A stretch of DNA of 26,514 nt from an uncultured Bacteroidales bacterium (GCA_949123685.1 CASBHZ010000041.1:1-26514), one strand, 5' to 3'. Shown: positions 1 to 6,921, counted from the first letter of the stretch. A program made the numbers and translations. The notes: a model not told the origin generated them from the letters alone.

Positions 1-48
1 CGAGATACTATCGCGTGACTGGAGTTCAGACGTGTGCTCTTCCGATCT
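1..48. other. Illumina P7/TruSeq indexed adapter (artefact)
   Basis: These bases read as the tail of the P7 primer (CGAGAT), an 8-base index (ACTATCGC), and the standard read-2 adapter ending in GCTCTTCCGATCT. The same adapter, reverse-complemented and with the same index, closes the window at 26469-26514. This is library sequence left in an assembly, not genome. Genomic sequence starts at 49. Confidence 0.98.
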
Positions 49-158
49 GCAACCTTAGCTCCTTCTGAAGCAAGATATTTACCGATACAACTTCCAAGCA
101 CACCCGTTCCCCCGGTGATAACAACCACCTTATCTTTAATTGAAAATATATTGCTCAT
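49..158 (-). CDS. SDR-family oxidoreductase, N-terminal fragment (probable mannonate/fructuronate oxidoreductase)
   Basis: An ATG at 158 opens a minus-strand reading frame of 36 codons that runs into the adapter, so only the N-terminus is present. It reads MSNIFSIKDKVVVITGG followed by TGVLGSCIGKYLASEGAKVA, the first beta strand and glycine-rich NAD(P)-binding loop (TGGTGVLG) of a short-chain dehydrogenase. It lies 88 bases downstream of uxuA on the same strand. In Bacteroidetes an SDR enzyme beside uxuA usually interconverts fructuronate and mannonate, and I infer that role from context alone. The 88-base gap is rich in CCCAT-like tandem motifs and has no obvious promoter, so co-transcription with uxuA is likely. 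Confidence 0.8.
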
Positions 159-246
159 ATTCGAATTCTTTTATTTCCACTTTTATAAAGCCTCATGCTC
201 CGTGCCATCCATCCCATTCAGCCCCATCTCGCCCCATTCATCCCCA

Positions 247-1410
247 TTAAGCGCCCTCATTCAAAGCAGCCATCACGCCCGAAATCATTCCAAGGGCGAG
301 CATTCTTCCATGAAAAGAATAGCCTGCGTTATATCCCATCTTTTCATCTCCAAGCATAAGCGGTGCATGATCCACACGCATAGCTACACAGGGGCGTTCC
401 TTCTCAAAAATTCTCACAACTTCAATAAGCCTTGGATCAAGATGAGTAGATTCTTTGAAGTCACCGTTGGACTGCACCGTGCATATGCGGGCATGCACGA
501 AATGAGTGCGTGAAGCATATTTCTTAGCCAGTTCCTCCACATCATTATGCGCACCCGCACTCAGAGAACCGGCACAGAATGTAAGTCCGTTATGAGGATT
601 GGGCACTGCATTCAAAAAAGCTTCGATATCGCCATCGCAAGTTACGATTCTCGGCAAACCAAGGATAGGCATCGGAGGATCATCCGGATGTACGCACATA
701 TCTATGCCGTATTCGTCACAGACGGGCATAATGGCATTAAGGAAGTAAGCCATATTGGCACGAAGTCCTTCCGCATCAATACCCTTATAGAGATCAAGAA
801 GTTCACGGAATTTTTTCACCGGCTCAAGGTCATCCTCTGTGATGTTGCCGTTCACGAATCCCTGGGTCTTTACAATTATATTCTCCACAAGACGATGTTC
901 CGCCTCTTTATCCATACGCGGAGCAACCTCCTCTTGCATACGGCGAAGAGTCTCATTATCATAATCGTCAGCTGCATTATCCCGCTTCAGGATATTTATA
1001 TCAAAATAAGCAAACTCTGCCCGATTGAAATAAAGGTTAGAAGTACCGTCCGGATTGGGATACTCAAGATCCGTGCGTGCCCAGTCAAGAACCGGCATGA
1101 AATTGTAACAGATTGTCTTGACGCCGGCTTTCCCGAGATTCTTAAGGCTTTCCTTGTAATTCTCAATGAGGCTATCACGATCCGGACCTCCGTATTTAAT
1201 TGACTCGCAGACCGGTAAACTTTCAACAACTGACCAACGTAAACCGTGATCCTCAATATAGTTTTTCATTTTAACAACCTCTTCTTCACTCCATATTTCA
1301 CCATTAGGAATGTGATGAAGCGCCGTAACTATACCCTCTACGCCGATCTGACGCAACATGTCGAGAGTAATCTTATCGTTGGGACCGAACCAACGCCATG
1401 TTTTTTCCAT
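247..1410 (-). CDS. uxuA: Mannonate dehydratase
   Basis: UxuA dehydrates D-mannonate to 2-keto-3-deoxygluconate (EC 4.2.1.8) in cytoplasmic glucuronate/galacturonate catabolism. The 387-residue product is close to the usual length of about 390. It opens with MEKTWRWFGPNDKITL and GIVTALHHIPNGEIW, which are the family's N-terminal hallmarks, and has the metal-site stretch CVHPDDPPMPILGLPRI near residues 239-255. Further family motifs are FCAGSLSAG, HFVHARI and MRVDHAPLMLGD. The ATG at 1410 is the natural start because the family motif begins at residue 1. It is transcribed away from apbE and is followed by the SDR gene that the adapter cuts. A TAATTTTG element at 1477-1484 and a palindrome at 1443-1456 lie upstream. 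Confidence 0.96.
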   Translation of the reverse strand: MEKTWRWFGPNDKITLDMLRQIGVEGIVTALHHIPNGEIWSEEEVVKMKNYIEDHGLRWSVVESLPVCESIKYGGPDRDSLIENYKESLKNLGKAGVKTICYNFMPVLDWARTDLEYPNPDGTSNLYFNRAEFAYFDINILKRDNAADDYDNETLRRMQEEVAPRMDKEAEHRLVENIIVKTQGFVNGNITEDDLEPVKKFRELLDLYKGIDAEGLRANMAYFLNAIMPVCDEYGIDMCVHPDDPPMPILGLPRIVTCDGDIEAFLNAVPNPHNGLTFCAGSLSAGAHNDVEELAKKYASRTHFVHARICTVQSNGDFKESTHLDPRLIEVVRIFEKERPCVAMRVDHAPLMLGDEKMGYNAGYSFHGRMLALGMISGVMAALNEGA

Positions 1411-1442
1411 TCAGAATTTGATTGAGTTTTCCTACAAACGAA

Positions 1443-1456
1443 GTTGTTTAAACAAC
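1443..1456. promoter_or_regulatory. 14-bp perfect palindrome upstream of uxuA
   Basis: GTTGTTTAAACAAC is a perfect palindrome 32 bases upstream of the uxuA start, just downstream of its predicted -7 element. It shares the core TGTTTAAACA with the palindrome at 1588-1607 on the other side of this divergent region. It is a plausible operator; the binding protein is unknown. Confidence 0.5.
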
Positions 1457-1476
1457 GACTTCAATGATAAGTTTTA

Positions 1477-1484
1477 CAAAATTA
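1477..1484 (-). promoter_or_regulatory. Candidate -7 element for uxuA
   Basis: On the minus strand these bases read TAATTTTG, matching the Bacteroidetes -7 consensus TAnnTTTG, 66 bases upstream of the uxuA ATG. I see no convincing TTTG element at 19-21 bases spacing, so the call is tentative. Confidence 0.4.
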
Positions 1485-1550
1485 CAAAATCTTTCGCAAT
1501 AAACCATCTGCCACATTACAATTCAGATTACAAGTTTTTTATTGCCCCTA

Positions 1551-1581
1551 TTGCATATTTTTGCATATTTGGCTAACTTTG
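1551..1581 (+). promoter_or_regulatory. Promoter for apbE-rmuC
   Basis: TTG at 1551-1553 and TAACTTTG at 1574-1581 match the Bacteroidetes -33/-7 pair; counting from the TTGC tetramer the spacer is 19 bases. The 10-mer TTGCATATTT occurs twice in tandem at 1551-1560 and 1561-1570. Predicted transcription start is about 1588, so the mRNA would have a 5' leader of about 30 bases. Confidence 0.6.
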
Positions 1582-1587
1582 AATTTA

Positions 1588-1607
1588 GATGCTGTTTAAA
1601 CAGCATC
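1588..1607. promoter_or_regulatory. 20-bp perfect palindrome at the apbE transcription start
   Basis: GATGCTGTTTAAACAGCATC is a perfect 20-base palindrome, 9 bases ahead of the apbE ATG and at the predicted start of transcription. It could be an operator or a hairpin in the leader that would mask the start region. It shares TGTTTAAACA with the palindrome at 1443-1456. Confidence 0.55.
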
Positions 1608-1616
1608 CCCAAAAGA

Positions 1617-2621
1617 ATGAAGATTAAAACCACGCCTATCCCTGTATTAATAGCTACAGTCATATCTTTTATATTAACAACGAGTTGCAACAACAAGCAA
1701 CTCTCTTCATGGAACAATAAGGAAGGATTCATTTGGAACACCTCTTTCCATATCACTTATAACGGACCGACAGCTCTGGGCGACTCAGCAGTAGCCGTAA
1801 TGAACAGGGTAGGCAAATCCCTGTCGGTCTTTGACACAACCTCGCTTGTGAGCCGCGTTAACATATCTGATTCAACTATAGTTGACATAGATTTCATACG
1901 TGTCTACGAAATGTCTAAAAGAATCAACAGAACTACGGAAGGAGCTTTCGACCCGACTCTGTCACCGTTAATTACTGCATGGGGATTCGGCAAAGGGCAC
2001 GAAGCCAACACAGACACTATGCGGATAGATTCAATTTTACAATATGTCGGGATTGATAAGACTCGACTGTCTAAAGATGCCCTGATAAAGAATGACCGCA
2101 GAATTGAGTTCAATTTCTCGGCAATAGCCAAAGGATACGGATGTGATGCCATAGCTGAAATGTTTACAAACAATGGTGTGACTGATTTCCTAATTGAAAT
2201 TGGCGGAGAAATCATGATGAGAGGCAAAAATCCAGAGGGGAATGACTGGCGTATATCAATAGACCGCCCCATATTGTCGGCAGACAGGGAGATTCATGAA
2301 TCGCAAGAGATCATCGCCGTAACGGATATGGGGATCGCTACATCCGGGAATTACCGTAATTTCAAAAGAAACGAAAACGGTTCGACATACGGGCATACCA
2401 TATCTGCAGCAACGGGACGCCCTGTTGCAACCGACGTGATATCCGCTACAGTGTTAGCCCCCTCCGCAATGGAAGCTGACGGTCTGGCAACCGCCTTCAT
2501 GGCAATGGGAAGTGTCAAATCTCGGAAACTCAACGAATCATTACGCCTCCCCGTGATGCTTGTGCTGACCGACTCAACCACATGGACATCAACTCAGTTC
2601 AATAAGCTCATAAAGCATTGA
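1617..2621 (+). CDS. apbE: FAD:protein FMN transferase, ApbE-family lipoprotein
   Basis: ApbE moves FMN from FAD onto a threonine of target proteins such as NqrB/NqrC or RnfG (EC 2.7.1.180), on the outer face of the inner membrane. From the ATG at 1617 the protein has 334 residues. It begins with a basic and hydrophobic signal ending in LTTSC (Cys24), a lipobox. Family motifs follow: FDPT at 111-114, AIAKGYGCD at 169-177, GGE at 196-198, SGNYR at 243-247, the H-T-I..TGRP motif at 260-269, and APSAMEADGLAT at 281-292. An upstream in-frame ATG at 1542 would place the promoter and palindrome inside the gene and bury the signal peptide, so I reject it. rmuC starts 20 bases after the stop, suggesting one operon. 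No Nqr or Rnf target is encoded in the window. Confidence 0.93.
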   Translation: MKIKTTPIPVLIATVISFILTTSCNNKQLSSWNNKEGFIWNTSFHITYNGPTALGDSAVAVMNRVGKSLSVFDTTSLVSRVNISDSTIVDIDFIRVYEMSKRINRTTEGAFDPTLSPLITAWGFGKGHEANTDTMRIDSILQYVGIDKTRLSKDALIKNDRRIEFNFSAIAKGYGCDAIAEMFTNNGVTDFLIEIGGEIMMRGKNPEGNDWRISIDRPILSADREIHESQEIIAVTDMGIATSGNYRNFKRNENGSTYGHTISAATGRPVATDVISATVLAPSAMEADGLATAFMAMGSVKSRKLNESLRLPVMLVLTDSTTWTSTQFNKLIKH

Positions 2622-2641
2622 CCATACATAACCATACAATA

Positions 2642-3736
2642 ATGATTGAAGCATTAGTTATATTAAGCATCTTCTTAAGCATAATAGTGATAGCCCTGCT
2701 ATTTTTCTTCCGATCGCAACTCAGCCGGATAAACAAAGAGTCTGAACAGACTTTCAAGATAATGGCTTCCGAGTCGCTTGACCGCAACGCACGCACTTTG
2801 CAACAAAACAATGCCGACCAACTAACGTCATTGCTGTCACCTTTGAGAATGCGTATCGAAGATTTCAACAGATCTATCGAGAAAAGCTATATTGACTCTT
2901 CGGCGTCGCGACGCTCCCTGTCCGACCAGATTGAAAGGCTGACGCGCCTTAACCTCTCAATCGGTGAAGAAGCGCGTAATCTTTCATCCGCATTGCGTGG
3001 AAACAACCGGGTGCAGGGACAATGGGGAGAAACTGTGCTCGAATCATTGCTTGAACGCGCCGGTTTAAAAAAAGGAGTTAATTTCAATACACAAGTAACA
3101 CGTGACCTTTCAGGAAATTCATTACGCGATGAAGAGGGGCGGCAACTGCGTCCCGACCTTATAATCCACCTGCCAGACAGCCGGAACATAATAATAGATG
3201 CCAAGACATCCCTGTCTGCCTATCTTGACTTTTGCGAAGCGGTGTCGGACCAAGAAGCAAAAGAGGCTATTAAAAGGCATACAATATCCGTAAAGAAACA
3301 TATCGACGAACTTGCAGCACGCAATTACACCAAATCAGTGGAAAACGCTGCCGAAATGGTACTGATGTTCATACCAAACGACGGGGCATTGATGACTGCT
3401 ATTGACAACGACAGCAATCTTGTCAACTATGCCCTTGACCGTAAGATAGCTCTTGTATCCCCATCTCAGATCATGGGGGTGGTAATGCTCGTGTCTCAAA
3501 TCTGGCGCAAGGAATCACAAGACCGCAACGCAGCGGAGATCGCCCGCTTGGGAGGATTGCTTTATGACTCAGCCAAAGATTTCTTGAATGACATGCAGAA
3601 CATCGAAAAGAACCTCACTGCAGCCCATCGCAGTTACGAATCCGCCCTGTCGCGCCTCACCAGCGGCTCACGCAGCTTCCTCTCCCGCGCCGAACGCCTC
3701 CGCGACCTCGGAGCCAAAACCTCCCGCCGCCCCTGA
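2642..3736 (+). CDS. rmuC: DNA recombination protein RmuC
   Basis: RmuC-family proteins limit recombination between inverted repeats and have a restriction-endonuclease-like fold; the biochemical activity is not well defined. The 364-residue product begins with a membrane anchor (about residues 2-22), followed by a helical, coiled-coil region (about 25-120). The core opens with the family signature GQWGETVLESLLERAGLKKG and continues with RPDLIIHLPDSRNIIIDAKTS, VLMFIPNDGALMTA and SPSQIMGVVMLVSQIWR. The C-terminus is helical and basic. I chose the ATG at 2642; an in-frame TTG at 2618 would overlap the apbE stop and add eight polar residues before the anchor. It is co-directional with apbE and 20 bases downstream. 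Confidence 0.94.
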   Translation: MIEALVILSIFLSIIVIALLFFFRSQLSRINKESEQTFKIMASESLDRNARTLQQNNADQLTSLLSPLRMRIEDFNRSIEKSYIDSSASRRSLSDQIERLTRLNLSIGEEARNLSSALRGNNRVQGQWGETVLESLLERAGLKKGVNFNTQVTRDLSGNSLRDEEGRQLRPDLIIHLPDSRNIIIDAKTSLSAYLDFCEAVSDQEAKEAIKRHTISVKKHIDELAARNYTKSVENAAEMVLMFIPNDGALMTAIDNDSNLVNYALDRKIALVSPSQIMGVVMLVSQIWRKESQDRNAAEIARLGGLLYDSAKDFLNDMQNIEKNLTAAHRSYESALSRLTSGSRSFLSRAERLRDLGAKTSRRP

Positions 3737-3758
3737 CAATATAAAAGAGATTATATTG
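3737..3758 (+). terminator. Possible weak terminator after rmuC
   Basis: CAATATAA and TTATATTG form a perfect 8-base inverted repeat with a 6-base loop, starting at the base after the rmuC stop. It is AT-only in its stem apart from the end pair and lacks a clean T tract, so it is a weak candidate. Confidence 0.35.
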
Positions 3759-3799
3759 AAGATTATATAAATTTAATTATGATTTTATTGGATTTTGGC

Positions 3800-3848
3800 T
3801 ATATTTGCAAATTGAAGTAATTCAACAATGGCAAATTTGCAAATGTTG
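3800..3848 (+). promoter_or_regulatory. Promoter and operator of the toxin-antitoxin pair
   Basis: TATATTTG at 3800-3807 fits the Bacteroidetes -7 element. The palindrome ATTTGCAAAT occurs twice, at 3803-3812 (overlapping the -7 element) and at 3835-3844, 32 bases apart centre to centre, about three helical turns. The second copy partly overlaps a 26-base dyad (3823-3848) centred between 3835 and 3836, in which 11 of 13 pairs match. A smaller dyad, TTGAA-GTAA-TTCAA, lies between them at 3812-3825. This is the layout expected of antitoxin autorepression. No clear -33 element is seen. Confidence 0.55.
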
Positions 3849-3855
3849 TAATATT

Positions 3856-4281
3856 ATGATAAGCGTTTTCGATATATATAAAGGGATTCCGATAGGAACA
3901 ATAATTAAAAGAGATCTCAAAAAAAGAGGGATCTCCCCAATTGCCTTATCTCGATCCATTGGCATATCATATAAAACACTAAATCGTATCATAAACAATC
4001 ACCGCAAAATTGAAAACACATACGCAATAAAGATTGAAAAGATTTTGAATTACGAGCCATCTCTTCTCATTAACTTACAGAATTATATAATTCAAAGAGA
4101 CAAGAATCAGAAATCAATTGTTTTATACGGCACCACTCCTGTAATACGCAAATGTGTGTTCTGGGATATTGACATGAATAAACTTGATTGGCGTAAGAAC
4201 AAAAACTTCATCATTAACCGCGTTTCCCAATACGGTAATCCTTCAGAAAAAACAGCCATAAATGATTTTTATGGTCTATAA
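3856..4281 (+). CDS. HTH (XRE/HigA-like) antitoxin with C-terminal DUF6922-like domain
   Basis: From the ATG at 3856 the product has 141 residues. Residues about 12-65 form an XRE/HigA-type helix-turn-helix (GTIIKRDLKKRGISPIALS, then GISYKTLNRIINNHRKI). The C-terminal part, about 99-141, reads KCVFWDIDMNKLDW followed by NFIINRVSQYG and FYG. This resembles the short domain (DUF6922, from memory) often encoded just before AbiEii-type nucleotidyltransferase genes in Bacteroidetes. The toxin starts 13 bases downstream. An in-frame TTG at 3805 lies within the -7 element and is not credible as the start. The gene is visibly more AT-rich than rmuC, which fits a mobile defence or addiction module. 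The assignment as antitoxin rests on HTH plus partner; repression of its own promoter is inferred from the palindromes at 3803-3848. Confidence 0.75.
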   Translation: MISVFDIYKGIPIGTIIKRDLKKRGISPIALSRSIGISYKTLNRIINNHRKIENTYAIKIEKILNYEPSLLINLQNYIIQRDKNQKSIVLYGTTPVIRKCVFWDIDMNKLDWRKNKNFIINRVSQYGNPSEKTAINDFYGL

Positions 4282-4294
4282 CTCATAATCTATT

Positions 4295-4953
4295 ATGCCA
4301 TTACATCTAAAAACTGTAACCCCTGCTCTCAAAGAAATTCTTTATGAATTAATGGATTGCAGTTTATTTAAACCATTCAGATTAGTTGGAGGAACCAATC
4401 TCTGTTTACGCTTTGGATATAGATTATCTTCCGATATAGACCTTTTTACTGATGCTGAATACGAAAGCATTGATTTCAATAAAATTGAAAGTTTCCTCCA
4501 ATCTAAATTTCCGTTTTATGATTGCAACGACAAACAAAAGATTGTGGGCATGGGAAGGGCGTACTATATTGGATATGATGAAAATAATATAATCAAATTA
4601 GATTTAATGTATGAGAATGATCCTTTTTTAAGATCGGAAGAAACAATCGAGGGAATAAGAATGGCAGATGTTGAAGAAATAGCGATTATGAAACTTGATG
4701 CCATTTATACAGGTGGAAGGAAAAAAGCTTTTGGGATCTGCATTATCTTCTATTCGATCTTGGAATGGATTTATATTACTTAATCCAATGCCATTCTGAC
4801 CGATTCCCTTATACGCATGACTATGCTGAAATGATTCAGAACTTGCTGAATTTTGACAAAGCCGATAATGAACCCGACCCAATTTGCCTACTTGGAAAAT
4901 CCTGGGATCTGATCAGAATGGACATAATTGATTCAGTAACCAAGCTATCATAA
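4295..4953 (+). pseudogene. AbiEii/AbiGii-family nucleotidyltransferase toxin, frameshifted
   Basis: The intact reading frame from 4295 matches the AbiEii toxin family: LVGGTNLCLRF (residues 30-40), then SSDIDLF (45-51) with the paired acidic residues of the nucleotidyltransferase site, IKLDLMYENDPF (100-111) and IAIMKLDAIYTGGRKK (129-144). After codon 144 the frame turns into unrelated residues and stops at 4783. The expected continuation, FWDLHYLLFDLGMDLYYL and onwards to a stop at 4951-4953, is present in the -1 frame from 4732. Restoring one base in AAAAAA (4721-4726) or TTTT (4729-4732) would give one protein of about 219 residues. So either the gene is inactivated, or a homopolymer base was lost in sequencing or assembly. 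AbiE toxins modify tRNA or nucleotide targets and work with an HTH antitoxin, here the preceding gene. Its end abuts the creD-like stop with no intergenic base. Confidence 0.8.
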
Positions 4954-6195
4954 TCATCGTTTAATCTTAAGCGAACCATACATCATTGCGGCAAGAGACA
5001 CAAATAGGATGAAACTGCCTAACAGGAGCGCATATGTCGATATGCACAACATAATATAACAGCTTACGTATATTGCGGAAAGTATCAAGCCTATCGTTAT
5101 GCCTACCTTTCGCGAATTTAGCATCCTCCACATATAGCCCATGATGAGTGCAACTGTCATTCCTGCCGATATCAAATATGCAAAGCCGAACGTTGTGTGC
5201 TCTACAAAAGCCAACAGCAAAGAATAGAAAAGAATAAGTGCTGCGCCTATAAGGAAATAGTTTAACAGTGGAATAGGATGACGCACGACTATCTCTGCAA
5301 AGAGAACGGAAATGAACGTAAGCAATATAATGACTATAGCATATTTCAATGAACGTTCCACTTTCTGATATCTGTCTACACCGACAAGGAAATTAACACC
5401 GACAGATCCAATATCAGAAACATATTCTCTTGTGTTTTCATCATATTCAAGCATCTCCTCACTATCCCAGTTTGCCTTGAAGTTTCGGTCTATCAAGGTT
5501 CTGTCATTCGGTAATCGGCTCCCGTTGAAAGATGGGTTTGAGGCTTCACCACTGATAACGACAGAAGACTTCCGACCTATCTGCTTTACAAATATTTCAC
5601 CTGATCCATGGATATCAAATTCTGTTGAAAAATCAATTTTTTCAGGCATATCTGCAAATTTCACCTCCGCAAAAAGACAATTCGGGGATTTTGACCATAA
5701 GTATTCCTTTCCATCTATCTTAAGATTACAGAGTTTAGATATTTCTTTTGTTGAAATATCCAGCCTGAATATTAAAGAATCGCCACAGACAGCAACACTG
5801 TCACGATCAAATGTTCCTGAAATCACAACTGATGAATTGAACACCTCCGCTTCATAAATGCCACGATGAAGCGGCTTCGTTGCAACCTGCGCATTGCATA
5901 CAAATGTAGAAGGACGTACTTTTTTATCACTGTCAAGGTGTTTTGCAACAACCGGACCTTGAATACTGACGCCACTACCCCAATCCGATGATATTTCCTC
6001 CACAACCCTATTACTCGTGGATTCTCTTGAATAAGAGAGAGCCCACACCGCAAGCACACCAAACATCAACAGACAACACTGCAAAGCGATCAAAACGACC
6101 TTATAGCCATACGACACCTGCTTGCGGGCAGGCTTTACAGATGTAAAAGGTGGTGGTGGTGGTGGTGGTGGAGGCGGTATAATATGATTGTCCAT
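4954..6195 (-). CDS. CreD-family inner-membrane protein with polyproline N-terminus
   Basis: The 413-residue product matches the CreD (cell envelope integrity) family. Residues 7-16 are ten prolines, then comes a first membrane segment (about 32-54). A periplasmic domain follows with CreD marks: EISSDWGSGVSIQGPVV, then KPLHRGIYEAEVF and VVISGTFD. The C-terminal half begins VGVNFLVGVDRYQKVERSLKYA and has about five more membrane segments, ending with YALLLGSFILFVSLAAMMYG. E. coli CreD is about 450 residues; its molecular function is unclear, though it is linked to beta-lactam response and envelope stress. The gene starts two bases after the stop of the membrane-only paralogue (6198-6806), so the two are surely co-transcribed. 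I leave the symbol empty because the Bacteroidetes protein is not the E. coli CreBC target. Confidence 0.85.
   Translation of the reverse strand: MDNHIIPPPPPPPPPPFTSVKPARKQVSYGYKVVLIALQCCLLMFGVLAVWALSYSRESTSNRVVEEISSDWGSGVSIQGPVVAKHLDSDKKVRPSTFVCNAQVATKPLHRGIYEAEVFNSSVVISGTFDRDSVAVCGDSLIFRLDISTKEISKLCNLKIDGKEYLWSKSPNCLFAEVKFADMPEKIDFSTEFDIHGSGEIFVKQIGRKSSVVISGEASNPSFNGSRLPNDRTLIDRNFKANWDSEEMLEYDENTREYVSDIGSVGVNFLVGVDRYQKVERSLKYAIVIILLTFISVLFAEIVVRHPIPLLNYFLIGAALILFYSLLLAFVEHTTFGFAYLISAGMTVALIMGYMWRMLNSRKVGITIGLILSAIYVSCYIMLCISTYALLLGSFILFVSLAAMMYGSLKIKR
6149..6178. repeat. GGT trinucleotide repeat encoding polyproline
   Basis: Seven perfect GGT units (6149-6169) are followed by GGA, GGC and GGT. 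Read on the minus strand they encode prolines 7-16 of the CreD-like protein. Being a multiple of three, gain or loss of units would change proline number without breaking the frame. Confidence 0.9.
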
Positions 6196-6197
6196 GA

Positions 6198-6806
6198 CTA
6201 TTTCAGGATGAGTTCTTCGTTCTCGACTTTTAATTTAAGGGTAAAATACATTGCAGCGGCAAGCAATACGAACAACGACAAACTTCCTATGAGCAAAGCC
6301 ATCGAACCTATACAAATCAAAAGAAACATCAATCCATACTCAACGCATAAAATCGCAAGCGTCAGGATTATCGCTTTCCTGTTTTGAGTTATCCCCTTGA
6401 TGAACAATGATATTAATCCTATGGTCATAAACGATACTATCACATAAGACGCACCAAAAGGCATTTTCTCGGTCATTGCCAATAGAAGCAGATAAAAAAG
6501 ACAAAGGGCACAGCTGATCAACCCATATTGCAAATAGTTAATACCCTTTCTAAATGCTATTTCAACCAACATCAGAGACATCGACGTGATTGTAATGAGC
6601 CAGAAGCAGTATGATGTGGATTGTGATATAAGACCATAATGACTATTATCCAACAAGCCTGCCGCTTCTCTACCAATGGCATAGTGATCGATACCACAGG
6701 CAACCAGAGCAAGAATGAAAGAGACACCGATAATGAACGCTGTCTGTATCCAAAGCCAACGTAATGTATATTTAGGCTTGTCAAAAATTTTTACAGTTCC
6801 ATCCAT
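6198..6806 (-). CDS. Membrane protein resembling the C-terminal half of CreD
   Basis: The 202-residue product has one membrane segment near residues 18-40, a short loop, and then about five segments ending MALLIGSLSLFVLLAAAMYFTLKLK. This half matches its downstream neighbour: RKGINYLQYGLISCALCLFYLLLLAMTE aligns with the neighbour's HPIPLLNYFLIG and FYSLLLAFVEH region in the same order, and YALLLGSFILFVSLAAMMYGSLKIK aligns with its end. The periplasmic domain of CreD (HRGIYEAEVF region) is absent and replaced by about 25 residues. It therefore looks like a paralogue reduced to the membrane core after tandem duplication. It is first in a two-gene operon under the promoter at 6887-6918, and its stop is two bases before the next ATG. 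Function unknown. Confidence 0.75.
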   Translation of the reverse strand: MDGTVKIFDKPKYTLRWLWIQTAFIIGVSFILALVACGIDHYAIGREAAGLLDNSHYGLISQSTSYCFWLITITSMSLMLVEIAFRKGINYLQYGLISCALCLFYLLLLAMTEKMPFGASYVIVSFMTIGLISLFIKGITQNRKAIILTLAILCVEYGLMFLLICIGSMALLIGSLSLFVLLAAAMYFTLKLKVENEELILK

Positions 6807-6886
6807 AAGTTGTTAATTGAATTTATAAATATATGAGCAATAAGTAACCCAAAGCACCGATATTTTAAATCATATGCCTATTATTG

Positions 6887-6918
6887 CAAATTTATAAAAA
6901 CTTTTACCAAAAACCAAA
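6887..6918 (-). promoter_or_regulatory. Promoter for the CreD-like operon
   Basis: On the minus strand TTTG (6915-6918), a 20-base spacer and TAAATTTG (6887-6894) fit the Bacteroidetes consensus. Transcription would start near 6880, giving a leader of about 75 bases. The -33 element sits in the T tract of the preceding terminator, so the two signals are packed together. Confidence 0.6.
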
Positions 6919-6921
6919 AAA

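Noticed and set aside
159..246. CCCAT-rich stretch between uxuA and the SDR gene as a tandem repeat array
   Set aside because: The units are short and irregular (CCCATTCA, CCCCATCT, CCCCATTC), with no constant period, so it is not a convincing repeat or CRISPR-like structure.
34..1203. Plus-strand open frames opposite uxuA (159 and 218 codons)
   Set aside because: The first starts inside the adapter, and both lie antisense to a clear uxuA. They have no motif, signal or promoter.
1542..1616. Extended N-terminus for apbE from ATG 1542
   Set aside because: It would cover the promoter and the 20-base palindrome and displace the lipoprotein signal from the N-terminus.
3805..3855. Extended N-terminus for the antitoxin from TTG 3805
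   Set aside because: The codon overlaps the predicted -7 element, and the added residues cover the operator dyads.
4720..4727. Programmed -1 ribosomal frameshift in the toxin gene
   Set aside because: The A run is tempting, but the heptamer in the correct phase (G AAA AAA) is not the canonical X XXY YYZ form, and I see no stable downstream structure. Mutation or sequence error is simpler.
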